Shown here piece by piece: positions 35,986 to 44,575 of a stretch of DNA of 64,000 nt (its first letter is position 1; each line of letters begins with the position of its first letter). Both the position numbers and the translations under genes were made by a program. Source of the DNA: Rhodospirillaceae bacterium (GTDB lineage: Bacteria > Pseudomonadota > Alphaproteobacteria > Rhodospirillales > Rhodospirillaceae); contig CANJRD010000017.1 of NCBI GenBank assembly GCA_947476695.1, positions 1 through 64,000 of the forward strand. The letters run 5' to 3'. The notes below the pieces were generated by a model, which was not told where the DNA came from, ran no database searches, and saw nothing but the letters and a program-made list of their open reading frames with translations.

Positions 35986-37100
35986 GCGAGATCGACCAAC
36001 GCCATGCCGACGCTGAAGCCCGGCCCGAGCGCCGTCATCAGATAGCGTCCCGGCGGTTGCGATTGCAGCGCGCGCTCGAACACCGCAAGCACCGTCACCG
36101 CCGACATATTGCCATGCGCCGCCATCACGGCGCGCGCATCCGCCAACTCGCCCGACGGCAAATCGTAAGCTGCCTCGATAGCCGCGATGACCTTCTCGCC
36201 GCCGGGATGCACGATCAACCCGTCGAGATCGTCTTGGCTCAAGCCGTGCTGAGCGAGGAACGCGTCCGTCACCGGCCGCATCTTCTCGCGCACCAGCGTC
36301 GGAATGTGGCGCGAGAAGATCACGCCGAGACCATCGTCCTGCACAGCCCAGCCCATGACGTCGCGCGTGTCGGGCCACGTATGCTCGCCCCAGGCGCGGA
36401 TCGTTGCGGTGCGCCCGGCAGGTGCATCGCCATAGCTTCCCGCGCGTAACAGCATCGCCGCCGCGCCATCGCCGAAGATGGTCGTGGCGATCACGTTCGA
36501 TTTGCTGTCGTCACCGGCGCGGAAGGTCAGGCTGCAAAGCTCCGTGCACATGAACAGCACCCACTGTCCCGGCGTGGCGCGCGCAAGCGCCGCCGCGCGC
36601 GACAGTCCGATCACGCCGCCGGCGCAGCCCAGGCCGAATACCGGCAGGCGCTGCGTGTTCGGCGAAAGCCCGAGTGGCCCTTGCAACAGCGAGTCCAAAC
36701 AGGGGGTCACGATACCGGTGGAACATGCCGTCACCGTCGCGCCGATCTGCGACGGGTCGACACCGCTTGCCGCCATCGCCTTGCGCGCGGCTTCGGTCAG
36801 CAGCGCCACCGCGTTGTCTTCGAACAACTTCATGCGTTCGGGCCAGCCGTGGGGTTGGCCGTACCACGACAGCGGCACAGAGGAGTTGCGCGTGCGCACG
36901 CCGGCATTGCCATAGCTTGCCACCATGCGCGCCATCAGCTGCGGGCGATGAGCAAAGACCTTGGTCGCCTCTGCCATGATCTCGTCCTGCTGCAGGACGT
37001 GTGGCGGATAAGCCGTTGCAACGCCATGGATTGTAACGGCCGGCGGAGGCGTCAAGGCATCGCGCGGGGCGAGCGGCCGGGGTAGATCGAGCGCATTCAT
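35982..37100 (-). CDS. Type III polyketide synthase (chalcone/stilbene synthase-like)
   Basis: The 372-aa protein has the thiolase-fold active site of type III PKSs: catalytic Cys in FGLGCAGGVIGLSRA, His in LIVHPGGEKVIAAIE and Asn in MAAHGNMSAVT. It condenses acyl-CoA starters with malonyl-CoA. Bacterial relatives with an ICMT partner make long-chain alkylpyrones or alkylresorcinols found in membranes. ATG 37100 gives the normal family length. KASIII (FabH) was considered, but the HPGGEK and CAGG contexts favour type III PKS. A 58-bp gap separates it from the hydrolase upstream. Confidence 0.93.
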   Translation of the reverse strand: MNALDLPRPLAPRDALTPPPAVTIHGVATAYPPHVLQQDEIMAEATKVFAHRPQLMARMVASYGNAGVRTRNSSVPLSWYGQPHGWPERMKLFEDNAVALLTEAARKAMAASGVDPSQIGATVTACSTGIVTPCLDSLLQGPLGLSPNTQRLPVFGLGCAGGVIGLSRAAALARATPGQWVLFMCTELCSLTFRAGDDSKSNVIATTIFGDGAAAMLLRAGSYGDAPAGRTATIRAWGEHTWPDTRDVMGWAVQDDGLGVIFSRHIPTLVREKMRPVTDAFLAQHGLSQDDLDGLIVHPGGEKVIAAIEAAYDLPSGELADARAVMAAHGNMSAVTVLAVFERALQSQPPGRYLMTALGPGFSVGMALVDLA

Positions 37101-37158
37101 GGCTATGCCTTGAGCTGGAGGGACTGACGTAAACGCAGCGAGCCGCAAAACGATGCGA

Positions 37159-37965
37159 TCAACCGGCGCGGATAAAATCCACCACCGCGTCGGCCCAGGC
37201 TTGGGGCTGTTCGTCGACGATATCGTGCGTCCCGCCAATCAGTTCGCGATAGGCAAAATCGGGGCGCAGGGCATGGGCGCGCTGCGCCATGTGATAGAGG
37301 TCGTCGCCGGTGTTGGTCAGGATCAGCGTGCGCGACGCAAGGCGCATGAAGTCCGCCATCAGGTCGTACTCGAAGGCCGCCTTGTGGCCGTACCAGGCTG
37401 TGTCGCCGGCCCAGAGCGTGCCGAGCAGGTTTCGATTCATGGCGTAGGTATTGGTCCAGCCGGGCGTGACCTTGAGGCGGCCGTCCCAACGCTGTTTGAG
37501 ATGACTGCCGTCTTCCTTGAGCGGCACCTCCACATGCGGACGCGCGCGGCGTTCCGCCAGTTCTTCCGCCGTGTAGATCGGCGGCCCATTGAGGATCAGC
37601 GAGGTCACGCGTTCCGCATTACGCAGCGCGAACGCAGTCACGTTGGCCGCGCCGGTGTGATGGCCAAGGAAGTGGGCGGCGCGAAGGCCGAAGTGATCCA
37701 GCACCGGTGCGAACACGCTCGCATAGTCCAGCACCGAGGGTCGCGGATCGGGCACATCCGACTGCCCGAAACCTGGTGTATCCACACCGATGCAGGCGAT
37801 GCCGGCGGCCGTCAGCAACGGATAGGCCGCCTCGAACATCAGCGACGAACTCGGCGACTGGTGCGAGAGGATCAGCACCGGCGCGTTCGCGTCAGCCTCG
37901 GGACGATAGCTGCGATAGTGCACTTGCCCACAAGGGGCCTGAACGTAGCCGCGCCGGGTTTTCAT
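37159..37965 (-). CDS. Alpha/beta-hydrolase, first tandem paralogue, GHHTG elbow
   Basis: The 268-aa protein has the alpha/beta-hydrolase order: ILSHQSPSSSL as oxyanion loop, CIGVDTPGFGQSD, then the nucleophile elbow FLGHHTGAANVTAF and a late GGTHDIVDEQPQ His region. In the elbow the nucleophile Ser position is His (G-H-H-T-G), so classic serine hydrolysis is doubtful. It is clearly paralogous to the next gene and overlaps its stop by ATGA. Possible roles are tailoring of the adjacent PKS product or a lyase/decarboxylase-type reaction. Confidence 0.8.
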   Translation of the reverse strand: MKTRRGYVQAPCGQVHYRSYRPEADANAPVLILSHQSPSSSLMFEAAYPLLTAAGIACIGVDTPGFGQSDVPDPRPSVLDYASVFAPVLDHFGLRAAHFLGHHTGAANVTAFALRNAERVTSLILNGPPIYTAEELAERRARPHVEVPLKEDGSHLKQRWDGRLKVTPGWTNTYAMNRNLLGTLWAGDTAWYGHKAAFEYDLMADFMRLASRTLILTNTGDDLYHMAQRAHALRPDFAYRELIGGTHDIVDEQPQAWADAVVDFIRAG

Positions 37966-38762
37966 CCATGCGCCTTTATGAATTTCGCCACGATGGCGCT
38001 CCAGGCTTCCGGCTCGTCGAAGATGACGTGATGCGTGCCGCCCTTCATCTCCGCCACCTGGAAATCCGGCCGCAACGCGCGCACGCGCGGCACCATCTGG
38101 TGGACGAGGTCGCCCGCGTTGGTCAGCAGCAGCGTCGGCGCTTTGATCCCTTCGATGTCCGCCTTGGCGTCGTGGCTCCATACCGCGACATGGCCGTACC
38201 ATTCGGTCGGACCGGTGAGAAAGAATGTGAGCATCGACATCTGGATGGCTTCGAGGCTCGCGGTCGGACTGCCCTTCTGTGCCACCGTCCAGCGTTTCGT
38301 CAGATGGCTGCCGTCCGGCAACGGTGTCTGGTCGAAGTGTGGACGCGCGAGGCGATCCGCTCGTTCCTCTGGCAGATAGTACGGAAGACCGTGAAGCACA
38401 CAGGCGCTGACGCGATCCGGGAAACGCGCCGCGAAAGCCGCCCCGATGATCGCGCCGGTGTGGTGACCGACAATCGGCGCTTTGGCGAGGCCGAGTGCAT
38501 CGAACACCGCCGGCAGATTGGCGGCGTAGTCGGAGATGGTCGGCGGCTGCGTGAAGCCGTCGGACATGCCGTAGCCCGGCGTGTCCAGCGCAATGGCCCG
38601 CAAGCCCGCGCGCGCGAGGAACGGCATCGCGTTCTTGAACTGGATGCTCGACCAGGCGGTCTGATGCAACAGCACCACCGGCGGCCCTTCGCCCATGCTG
38701 CGGTAATGCACCTGGCCCGTTGGCGCGTCGACGTAGCCTTTGTGATGGGGAAGCGTGCTCAT
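37962..38762 (-). CDS. Alpha/beta-hydrolase, second tandem paralogue, GHHTG elbow
   Basis: This 266-aa protein shares the whole layout of the downstream paralogue: GYVDAPTGQVHYRS at the start, ALDTPGYGMSD, IVGHHTGAIIGAAF at the elbow and GGTHHVIFDEPEAW at the catalytic His. Again His replaces the nucleophile Ser, so the loss is shared and probably ancestral rather than a recent mutation. The gene begins at ATG 38762, 18 bases from the hypothetical gene upstream. Confidence 0.8.
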   Translation of the reverse strand: MSTLPHHKGYVDAPTGQVHYRSMGEGPPVVLLHQTAWSSIQFKNAMPFLARAGLRAIALDTPGYGMSDGFTQPPTISDYAANLPAVFDALGLAKAPIVGHHTGAIIGAAFAARFPDRVSACVLHGLPYYLPEERADRLARPHFDQTPLPDGSHLTKRWTVAQKGSPTASLEAIQMSMLTFFLTGPTEWYGHVAVWSHDAKADIEGIKAPTLLLTNAGDLVHQMVPRVRALRPDFQVAEMKGGTHHVIFDEPEAWSAIVAKFIKAHG

Positions 38763-38780
38763 GCGCCGATCATAGAACCA

Positions 38781-39218
38781 TCACGCCGCCGGCGGCACCG
38801 GCGATTGACTGCCGGGCGGCAGCGGAAACGCCTTGTCCACCTTCGCGGCGGCCTTGATTTCGCCGGCGAGGTCGAGTGAATGCAGGTACGGCTGTAGCGC
38901 TGCGTTCAGACTCGCGAGCGCCGTGGGGATATCGGCCACGCCTGTCGCCCAGGCGAAATAAACACCGTCATGGGTGATCGCGGCTTGCACCTCGGGCAAC
39001 GCGCGCAGCTTCGTCAGCGCCGCGCCGAGATCGGCCGCGCCCCCCACGCGCAGCCAGCGTGGACGCACCCCGAGATGCCACGCGGCATAAACACCCGCCT
39101 GCCCCGCGAGGGTCTTCACATCGAATGTTTGCAGCGACGGATAAGGCTGCCCCGCCGGCTTCCAGGGCGAGGCCGCCGGCGCCAGGCCGCGCAGCAATCC
39201 GGAAAGCCCGATCTTCAC
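38781..39218 (-). CDS. Hypothetical protein
   Basis: GTG 39218 overlaps the PAP2 stop (GTGA), giving a 145-aa soluble-looking protein with no signal peptide or known motif. It contains an AGVYAAWHLGVRPRWLRVGG segment, a predicted alpha/beta pattern and a Pro-rich tail. The overlap means translation is coupled to the PAP2 phosphatase gene. No family recognised. Confidence 0.6.
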   Translation of the reverse strand: MKIGLSGLLRGLAPAASPWKPAGQPYPSLQTFDVKTLAGQAGVYAAWHLGVRPRWLRVGGAADLGAALTKLRALPEVQAAITHDGVYFAWATGVADIPTALASLNAALQPYLHSLDLAGEIKAAAKVDKAFPLPPGSQSPVPPAA

Positions 39219-39892
39219 GCCGTCGCCTCCGCGACCGCTTGGCGCGGCGCGATGAGATAGCGGAACGCGAGCGTGTTCACGCCGACGACAATGGCCCCGG
39301 CATAGAGCACGTCGCTGACGAAGTGCGCGCCCTGCATCACCCGCATCGCGCCCACCGCCGCGCCGACGATCAACGCCAGTGCCATGCCCGCGCGCCGATA
39401 GCGGTCGGGCAGCAGGAAGGCGTAAGCCGTGATCCAAAACGCCACCGCCGCATGGCCGGAGACGAACGAGCAGTTGCGCGTACACCCCTCGGCGAAGAGC
39501 AGCGGCGGCGCGTAAGGATTCGGCCCGCCGAACTGAACCAGGCTTTCCGGACGCGGACGTCCCCAGTTCGGCTTCAAGATCGTCTCGACGATCAGGCCAG
39601 GACCAATCAGCAGGGTGCCGGCGATGTAGGCCATGCGCGGCGTGGTCAGCGTGAAGAACGTGCGATGCCGGAACAGGCCGTAGGCCCAGACCCAGGCGCA
39701 AACAATCGCGCTGCCGACGATCAGGCGCGGCACCACACGGCGCACGAACAATCCCAGCGGTGCCTCGCGCCACGGGAAGCCATCGCCCTGGACGTAGAAC
39801 CATGTGCTCGCGCCGATATCGATCGCCGGGACGACCGTGACGATCGCCAGCGCGATCAGCAGGATCGCCCAAGGCCATACCGTGCCGCGCAC
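39215..39892 (-). CDS. PAP2-family membrane phosphatase
   Basis: The 225-aa membrane protein has the three PAP2 phosphatase motifs: a KPNWGRPRPES-type K-x6-RP, then CSFVSGHAAVAFW (PSGH-like) and RVMQGAHFVSDVLYAG (SR-x5-H-x3-D-like). Family members remove phosphate from undecaprenyl pyrophosphate, phosphatidate or lipid A. GTG 39892 starts just inside the end of lptG. A TTG at 39931 is a longer alternative. The active site faces the periplasm in the family. Confidence 0.85.
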   Translation of the reverse strand: MRGTVWPWAILLIALAIVTVVPAIDIGASTWFYVQGDGFPWREAPLGLFVRRVVPRLIVGSAIVCAWVWAYGLFRHRTFFTLTTPRMAYIAGTLLIGPGLIVETILKPNWGRPRPESLVQFGGPNPYAPPLLFAEGCTRNCSFVSGHAAVAFWITAYAFLLPDRYRRAGMALALIVGAAVGAMRVMQGAHFVSDVLYAGAIVVGVNTLAFRYLIAPRQAVAEATA

Positions 39893-39893
39893 C

Positions 39894-41006
39894 TCAGCCG
39901 TCCTCGCGATGCAGCAGATAGGCCGCGCCAAGCAGCAACGTGATGATGGTCGGCGCCCAGGCCGCCAGCACCACCGGCAAGGTCGTCGACAGGCCCAGCG
40001 CGTAAGTGAAGCGGTTGAAGAAATAGAACATGAAGCCGGTGCCGACGGCGGCGAGCCCCCGCGCGGTCCAGGTGCCCATCCGGGTGTGCGCCGCCAGACA
40101 GAAGCCCGACGCCAGCAACAGCATGCAGGCCAGGCTGAGCGGCGACACCAGCAACGACTGCCAATACAGCCGATGCGGAATCGCCGAGAAGCCCGAGGCT
40201 TGCGAGAACTCGATGAACCGCGGCAGCGTCCAGATCGACATCGATTCCGGCGAGGCGAAGCTGCTTTGCACGCGCGCCGGCGTGATGGCGCTCGGCAGCG
40301 AGACCTGCTCGTGGAAGATCGCTTTGCCCTGCCCGCCCATCTCCCAGACGTTTGTCAGATGGATCGCACCCTCGGCGATTTCGCCGGAGGCCGCTTCATA
40401 GCGGCGTTGGAAGTTCTCGCGGTTGTCGGTGGTGAAAAGCGAGATCGCGCCCAGCGCGATCACGTCGTCCTTCTGATGCACTTCCGCCGCATGGACGATG
40501 TTGGCCGTCTCGCCGCGCACTTCGCGCAGCCACAGGCCTTCCTCGCCGAGGTTGAGGGTCGCGGTGTTGTTGCGCAGCATGGCGTCTTCGCGCCGCTGAT
40601 AGATGTCGTAGAGCTCGGAGGCGACCGGATCGAAAACGAACAGGTTGAACACCCCGAGCCCGCCGACCAGCACCAGCGGCGGCCCCAGCACCTGCCACAC
40701 CGACACGCCGGAGGCGCGCATCACCACCAGCTCGTGCGTGCGCGCGAGCTTGAACAGCGCGAACATCGCGGCGATCAGGACGACGAACGGCAAGGTCACA
40801 TCGACCGTATGGGGCAGCTTGAGCAGCGCCATGCCCAACAGCATGCCGAAGCCCGCGCCCTCGATGGTGACGGTGCGACGCAGCAGTTCGATCAGATCGA
40901 ACAGCAGGATCAGCCCGACGATCACGCCCAGAACGCCCGCGAACGTCAGCGCGAACACGCGCGCGACGTAGAGCGACAGGGTGGGCGACAGGCGGTGAAT
41001 ATTCAT
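39894..41006 (-). CDS. lptG: LPS export permease, LptG/LptF family
   Basis: The 370-aa protein has the YjgP/YjgQ arrangement: about three N-terminal helices (YVARVFALTFAGVLGVIVGL and on), a periplasmic beta-jellyroll domain around residues 130-270, and three C-terminal helices. HELVVMRASGVSVWQVL is the coupling motif typical of LptF/G. LptF and LptG usually sit in tandem. Here only one is present, so the partner is elsewhere. Call as LptG rather than LptF is by overall look and is less certain. Confidence 0.85.
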   Translation of the reverse strand: MNIHRLSPTLSLYVARVFALTFAGVLGVIVGLILLFDLIELLRRTVTIEGAGFGMLLGMALLKLPHTVDVTLPFVVLIAAMFALFKLARTHELVVMRASGVSVWQVLGPPLVLVGGLGVFNLFVFDPVASELYDIYQRREDAMLRNNTATLNLGEEGLWLREVRGETANIVHAAEVHQKDDVIALGAISLFTTDNRENFQRRYEAASGEIAEGAIHLTNVWEMGGQGKAIFHEQVSLPSAITPARVQSSFASPESMSIWTLPRFIEFSQASGFSAIPHRLYWQSLLVSPLSLACMLLLASGFCLAAHTRMGTWTARGLAAVGTGFMFYFFNRFTYALGLSTTLPVVLAAWAPTIITLLLGAAYLLHREDG

Positions 41007-41099
41007 GGCAGTGGACAATAGAACATCGGGGCCTCGCTGCGCTCGCCCGGAATGACGATTGCGGGTTACAATCCCACCAGGCTCTCGTGAGGTTCACCA

Positions 41100-41672
41100 A
41101 TGGTCACTCTCAACCGCATCTACACGCGCGGCGGCGACAACGGGCAGACGTCGCTGGGCGACGGCAGCCGCGTGCCGAAGGACGCGACACTGGTGGACGC
41201 CTATGGCGGCGTCGACGAGGCCAATTCGGTGATCGGGGTCGCGCGGCTGCATACCGCCGGGGACGGGGACACCGACGCCATGCTGGCCCGCATCCAGAAC
41301 GACCTTTTCGATCTGGGTGCTGACCTCTGCACGCCCGTGGCCCCCGACGAGACACCCGGCAAGGCCCTGCGCATCGTCCAGGCCCAGGTCGACCGCCTGG
41401 AGCAGGAGATCGACGCCATGAACGCGAACCTCGCCCCGCTTAAATCCTTCGTGCTGCCGGGGGGTACCCCGGCGGCGGCCTATCTGCACATCGCCCGCAC
41501 GGTCATCCGGCGGGCCGAGCGGACCATCGCGACGGCCGCCCGGGATGGCCATGTGAACGCCCTGGCGCTCACCTACGCCAATCGGTTGTCGGACCACCTG
41601 TTCGTGCTGTCGCGCGCCCTCAATGCCCGTGCGGAGGGTGATGTGCTGTGGCAACCGGGCGCCCATCGCTAG
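41100..41672 (+). CDS. Cob(I)alamin adenosyltransferase, PduO type
   Basis: The 190-aa protein carries the N-terminal ATP motif TRGGDNGQTSLGDGSRVPKD, FVLPGGTPAAAYLHIARTVIRRAER in the middle, and NRLSDHLFVLSR at the end, all signatures of PduO-type adenosyltransferases. It makes adenosylcobalamin, which the class II ribonucleotide reductase at 58623 needs. It precedes etfB by 257 bp, an association seen in other alphaproteobacteria. Confidence 0.93.
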   Translation: MVTLNRIYTRGGDNGQTSLGDGSRVPKDATLVDAYGGVDEANSVIGVARLHTAGDGDTDAMLARIQNDLFDLGADLCTPVAPDETPGKALRIVQAQVDRLEQEIDAMNANLAPLKSFVLPGGTPAAAYLHIARTVIRRAERTIATAARDGHVNALALTYANRLSDHLFVLSRALNARAEGDVLWQPGAHR

Positions 41673-41929
41673 AACCTGTCCACTGAGCGGACTAGCGCCG
41701 GAATCCGCCCGCCTTTAGCGTGCTTTGCAGCAGTTAACATATTGCGGCGCAACATCATTTCGTTTGACTCACTTTGGACGAAAGACTAGTGGTGTTCGCC
41801 GTTTTGAGGGGCCGGGAACCGTGCCGCTCCCGGCTCTAAACCAGGGCCGCGGGACGCGCGGCGTCAGAGAAAAACGCACCTGGTCCGGCCTCATTCTTTT
41901 CGCCATCAGCGCAGCCAGCGGGATCGCTT

Positions 41930-42679
41930 ATGAAAGTCCTCGTCGCCGTCAAACGGGTCGTCGATTACAACGTCAAAGTCCGGGTTAAAGCGGACCAGAC
42001 GGGTGTCGAACTCGCCAACGTCAAGATGTCCATGAACCCCTTCGACGAAATCGCCGTCGAAGAAGCCGTCCGCCTCAAGGAGGCCGGCAAGGCGACCGAG
42101 ATCGTCGCCGTGAGCATGGGCCCGCAAGCCGCCCAGGAAACCATCCGCACCGCCCTGGCCATGGGCGCCGACCGCGGCATCCTGGTGCAGACGGACGCCG
42201 AGCTGCAGCCGCTGGCGGTCGCCAAGCTGCTGAAGGCCATCGTCGCCAAGGAAAACCCGGATCTCGTAATCCTGGGCAAGCAGGCGATCGACGACGACAG
42301 CAACCAGACCGGCCAGATGCTGGCCGCGCTGTTGGGCTGGTCGCAGGCCACCTTCGCCTCGAAGGTCGAAGTCGGCACCGGTTCGCTGAACGTCACGCGC
42401 GAAGTCGACGGCGGTCTTGAGACCCTGTCGATCAAGACGCCGGCGGTGGTCACCACCGACCTGCGCCTGAACGAGCCGCGCTATGCCTCGCTCCCGAACA
42501 TCATGAAGGCGAAGAAGAAGACCATCGACACCCTGGCGCCGGACGCGCTGGGTGTGGACGTCGCGCCGCGCCTGACCACGCTGAAGGTCGAAGAGCCGCC
42601 CAAGCGCCAAGGCGGCGTAAAGGTCGCCGACGTGGCGGCCCTCATCGATAAACTCCGCAACGAAGCGAAGGTGATCTAA
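41930..42679 (+). CDS. etfB: Electron transfer flavoprotein beta subunit
   Basis: The 249-aa protein opens [19 protein letters not shown] and has [20 protein letters not shown], the ETF-beta signature. [20 protein letters not shown] is the AMP-binding region. ETF shuttles electrons from acyl-CoA dehydrogenases to the quinone pool. A possible TTGACT -35 box (41764) lies in the 257-bp leader without a good -10. etfA follows two bases later. Confidence 0.96.
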   Translation: MKVLVAVKRVVDYNVKVRVKADQTGVELANVKMSMNPFDEIAVEEAVRLKEAGKATEIVAVSMGPQAAQETIRTALAMGADRGILVQTDAELQPLAVAKLLKAIVAKENPDLVILGKQAIDDDSNQTGQMLAALLGWSQATFASKVEVGTGSLNVTREVDGGLETLSIKTPAVVTTDLRLNEPRYASLPNIMKAKKKTIDTLAPDALGVDVAPRLTTLKVEEPPKRQGGVKVADVAALIDKLRNEAKVI

Positions 42680-42681
42680 CC

Positions 42682-43611
42682 ATGACCAACCTCGTCATTG
42701 CCGATCACGACAACACCGCGATCAAGCCCGCCACGCTCAGCGCCATCACCGCCGCGCAGAAAATCGGCGGCGACATCCATGTGCTGGTGGCCGGCCAGAA
42801 TTGCGCCGCCGCCGCCGCCGCCGCCGCGAAGATCGGTGGCGTCAGCAAGGTGCGCGTCGCCGACGCCGCCCAGTATGCGAATGCCCTGGCCGAGCCGCTG
42901 TCCGCGCTGATCGTCAGCGTCGCGGGCGACTACAGCCACGTGCTCCACGCCGCGACGACGCAGGGCAAGAACGTGATGCCGCGCGTGGCCGCGCTGCTCG
43001 ACGTCGCGCAGATCTCCGACATCTCGGCGGTCGTCAGCGCCGACACGTTCGTGCGCCCGATCTATGCCGGTAACGCACTCGCCACCGTGCAGTCGAAGGA
43101 CGCGAAGAAGGTCATCACCGTCCGTACGTCGACCTTCGACAAAGCCAGCGCCGAAGGCGGCAGCGCCGCCGTTGAAAACGTCGCGGCCGCCGCCGATCCG
43201 GGCGTGTCGAGCTTCGTCTCGGCCGCGCTGTCGAAGTCCGAGCGTCCCGAACTCACCTCCGCCAAGATCGTCGTCTCCGGCGGTCGTGGCATGGGCTCGG
43301 GCGACAACTTCAAGATCATCGACGCCCTGGCCGACAAGCTCGGCGCCGCCGTGGGCGCGTCGCGTGCCGCCGTCGACGCGGGCTTCGTGCCGAACGACTA
43401 TCAGGTCGGTCAGACCGGCAAGATCGTCGCGCCCGAGCTGTACATCGCCGTGGGTATCTCCGGCGCCATCCAGCACTTGGCCGGCATGAAGGACTCCAAG
43501 GTGATCGTCGCGATCAACAAGGATGCCGAAGCGCCGATCTTCCAGGTGGCGGACTATGGCCTCGTCGGCGACCTGTTCACGGTCGTTCCCGAATTGACGA
43601 AGTCGCTTTAA
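42682..43611 (+). CDS. etfA: Electron transfer flavoprotein alpha subunit
   Basis: The 309-aa product has the C-terminal FAD-binding signature: [20 protein letters not shown], then [27 protein letters not shown] split over the conserved Arg, and [17 protein letters not shown]. The N-terminal domain is Ala-rich. It pairs with EtfB as the FAD heterodimer and continues into hbd, so the operon serves fatty acid or hydroxybutyrate oxidation. Confidence 0.96.
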   Translation: MTNLVIADHDNTAIKPATLSAITAAQKIGGDIHVLVAGQNCAAAAAAAAKIGGVSKVRVADAAQYANALAEPLSALIVSVAGDYSHVLHAATTQGKNVMPRVAALLDVAQISDISAVVSADTFVRPIYAGNALATVQSKDAKKVITVRTSTFDKASAEGGSAAVENVAAAADPGVSSFVSAALSKSERPELTSAKIVVSGGRGMGSGDNFKIIDALADKLGAAVGASRAAVDAGFVPNDYQVGQTGKIVAPELYIAVGISGAIQHLAGMKDSKVIVAINKDAEAPIFQVADYGLVGDLFTVVPELTKSL

Positions 43612-43633
43612 GCGCTTTTAGGAATTACGTCAC

Positions 43634-44569
43634 ATGAACGATTCCGTCGCCCGCCACTCTCTGTCGTCTGCCGGCAAAGTCTCACGTACGCAGGTGACGA
43701 TCGCGAAAGTGGGCATCATCGGCGCGGGCCAGATGGGCTCGGGTATCGCCCACGTCTGCGCGCTCGGTGGCTTTGAAGTCCTGATCAGCGATATCAGCGA
43801 AGAAGCGCTCAAGAAGTGCCTCGGCAATATCGACAAGAACCTGGGCCGTCAGGTCCAGAAAGGCGCGATCACCGAGGCCGTGAAGGCCGAGGCGATGGGC
43901 CGCATCAAGACCGGCACCGGCCTTGATATCATGGGCGACCGGGATCTCGTGATCGAAGCCGCGACCGAAAGCGAAGAGACCAAGAAGAACATCTTCCGCG
44001 CGCTGACGCCGCACCTGAAGGCCGACGCGCTGCTGTGCTCCAACACCTCGTCGATCTCGATCACGCGCCTCGCGGCCGTGACGGACCGTCCGGAACGTTT
44101 CATGGGCCTGCACTTCATGAACCCGGTGCCGGTGATGAAGCTGGTGGAACTGATCCGCGGCATCGCCACCGAAGAATCCACCTACGCGTCACTCAAGGTC
44201 TTCGCCGAGAAGCTCGGCAAGGCCACCGTGTCGTCGGAAGACTTCCCGGCCTTCATCGTCAACCGCATCCTGGTGCCGATGATCAATGAAGCGATCTACA
44301 CGCTGTATGAAGGTGTGGGCACCGTCCGCGCCATCGACACCGCGCTGAAGCTCGGCGCCAATCATCCGATGGGTCCGCTCGAGCTGGCCGACTTCATCGG
44401 CCTCGACACCTGCCTCGCGATCATGACCGTGCTGCATGACGGCCTGGCCGATTCCAAGTATCGCCCCTGCCCGCTGCTGGTGAAGTACGTCGAAGCCGGC
44501 TGGTGGGGACGCAAGGCCGGCAAGGGCTTCTACGACTACAGCGGCCCGGAACCGGTTCCGACCCGCTAG
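43634..44569 (+). CDS. hbd: 3-hydroxybutyryl-CoA dehydrogenase
   Basis: The 311-aa enzyme interconverts acetoacetyl-CoA and 3-hydroxybutyryl-CoA. It has KVGIIGAGQMGSGIAHVCA (NAD motif), the LLCSNTSSISITRLA segment, the catalytic His in GLHFMNPVPVMKLVE, and FPAFIVNRILVPMINEA at the C-terminal domain. The N-terminus has about 25 extra residues before the Rossmann fold, so a later GTG start (near 43693) is possible. It ends the etfBA-hbd transcript at a hairpin. Confidence 0.95.
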   Translation: MNDSVARHSLSSAGKVSRTQVTIAKVGIIGAGQMGSGIAHVCALGGFEVLISDISEEALKKCLGNIDKNLGRQVQKGAITEAVKAEAMGRIKTGTGLDIMGDRDLVIEAATESEETKKNIFRALTPHLKADALLCSNTSSISITRLAAVTDRPERFMGLHFMNPVPVMKLVELIRGIATEESTYASLKVFAEKLGKATVSSEDFPAFIVNRILVPMINEAIYTLYEGVGTVRAIDTALKLGANHPMGPLELADFIGLDTCLAIMTVLHDGLADSKYRPCPLLVKYVEAGWWGRKAGKGFYDYSGPEPVPTR

Positions 44570-44575
44570 TCGCCC

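Noticed and set aside
35982-37100. Assignment as FabH-type KASIII
   Set aside because: The HPGGEK and FGLGCAGG contexts and coupling to an ICMT gene fit a type III polyketide synthase better.
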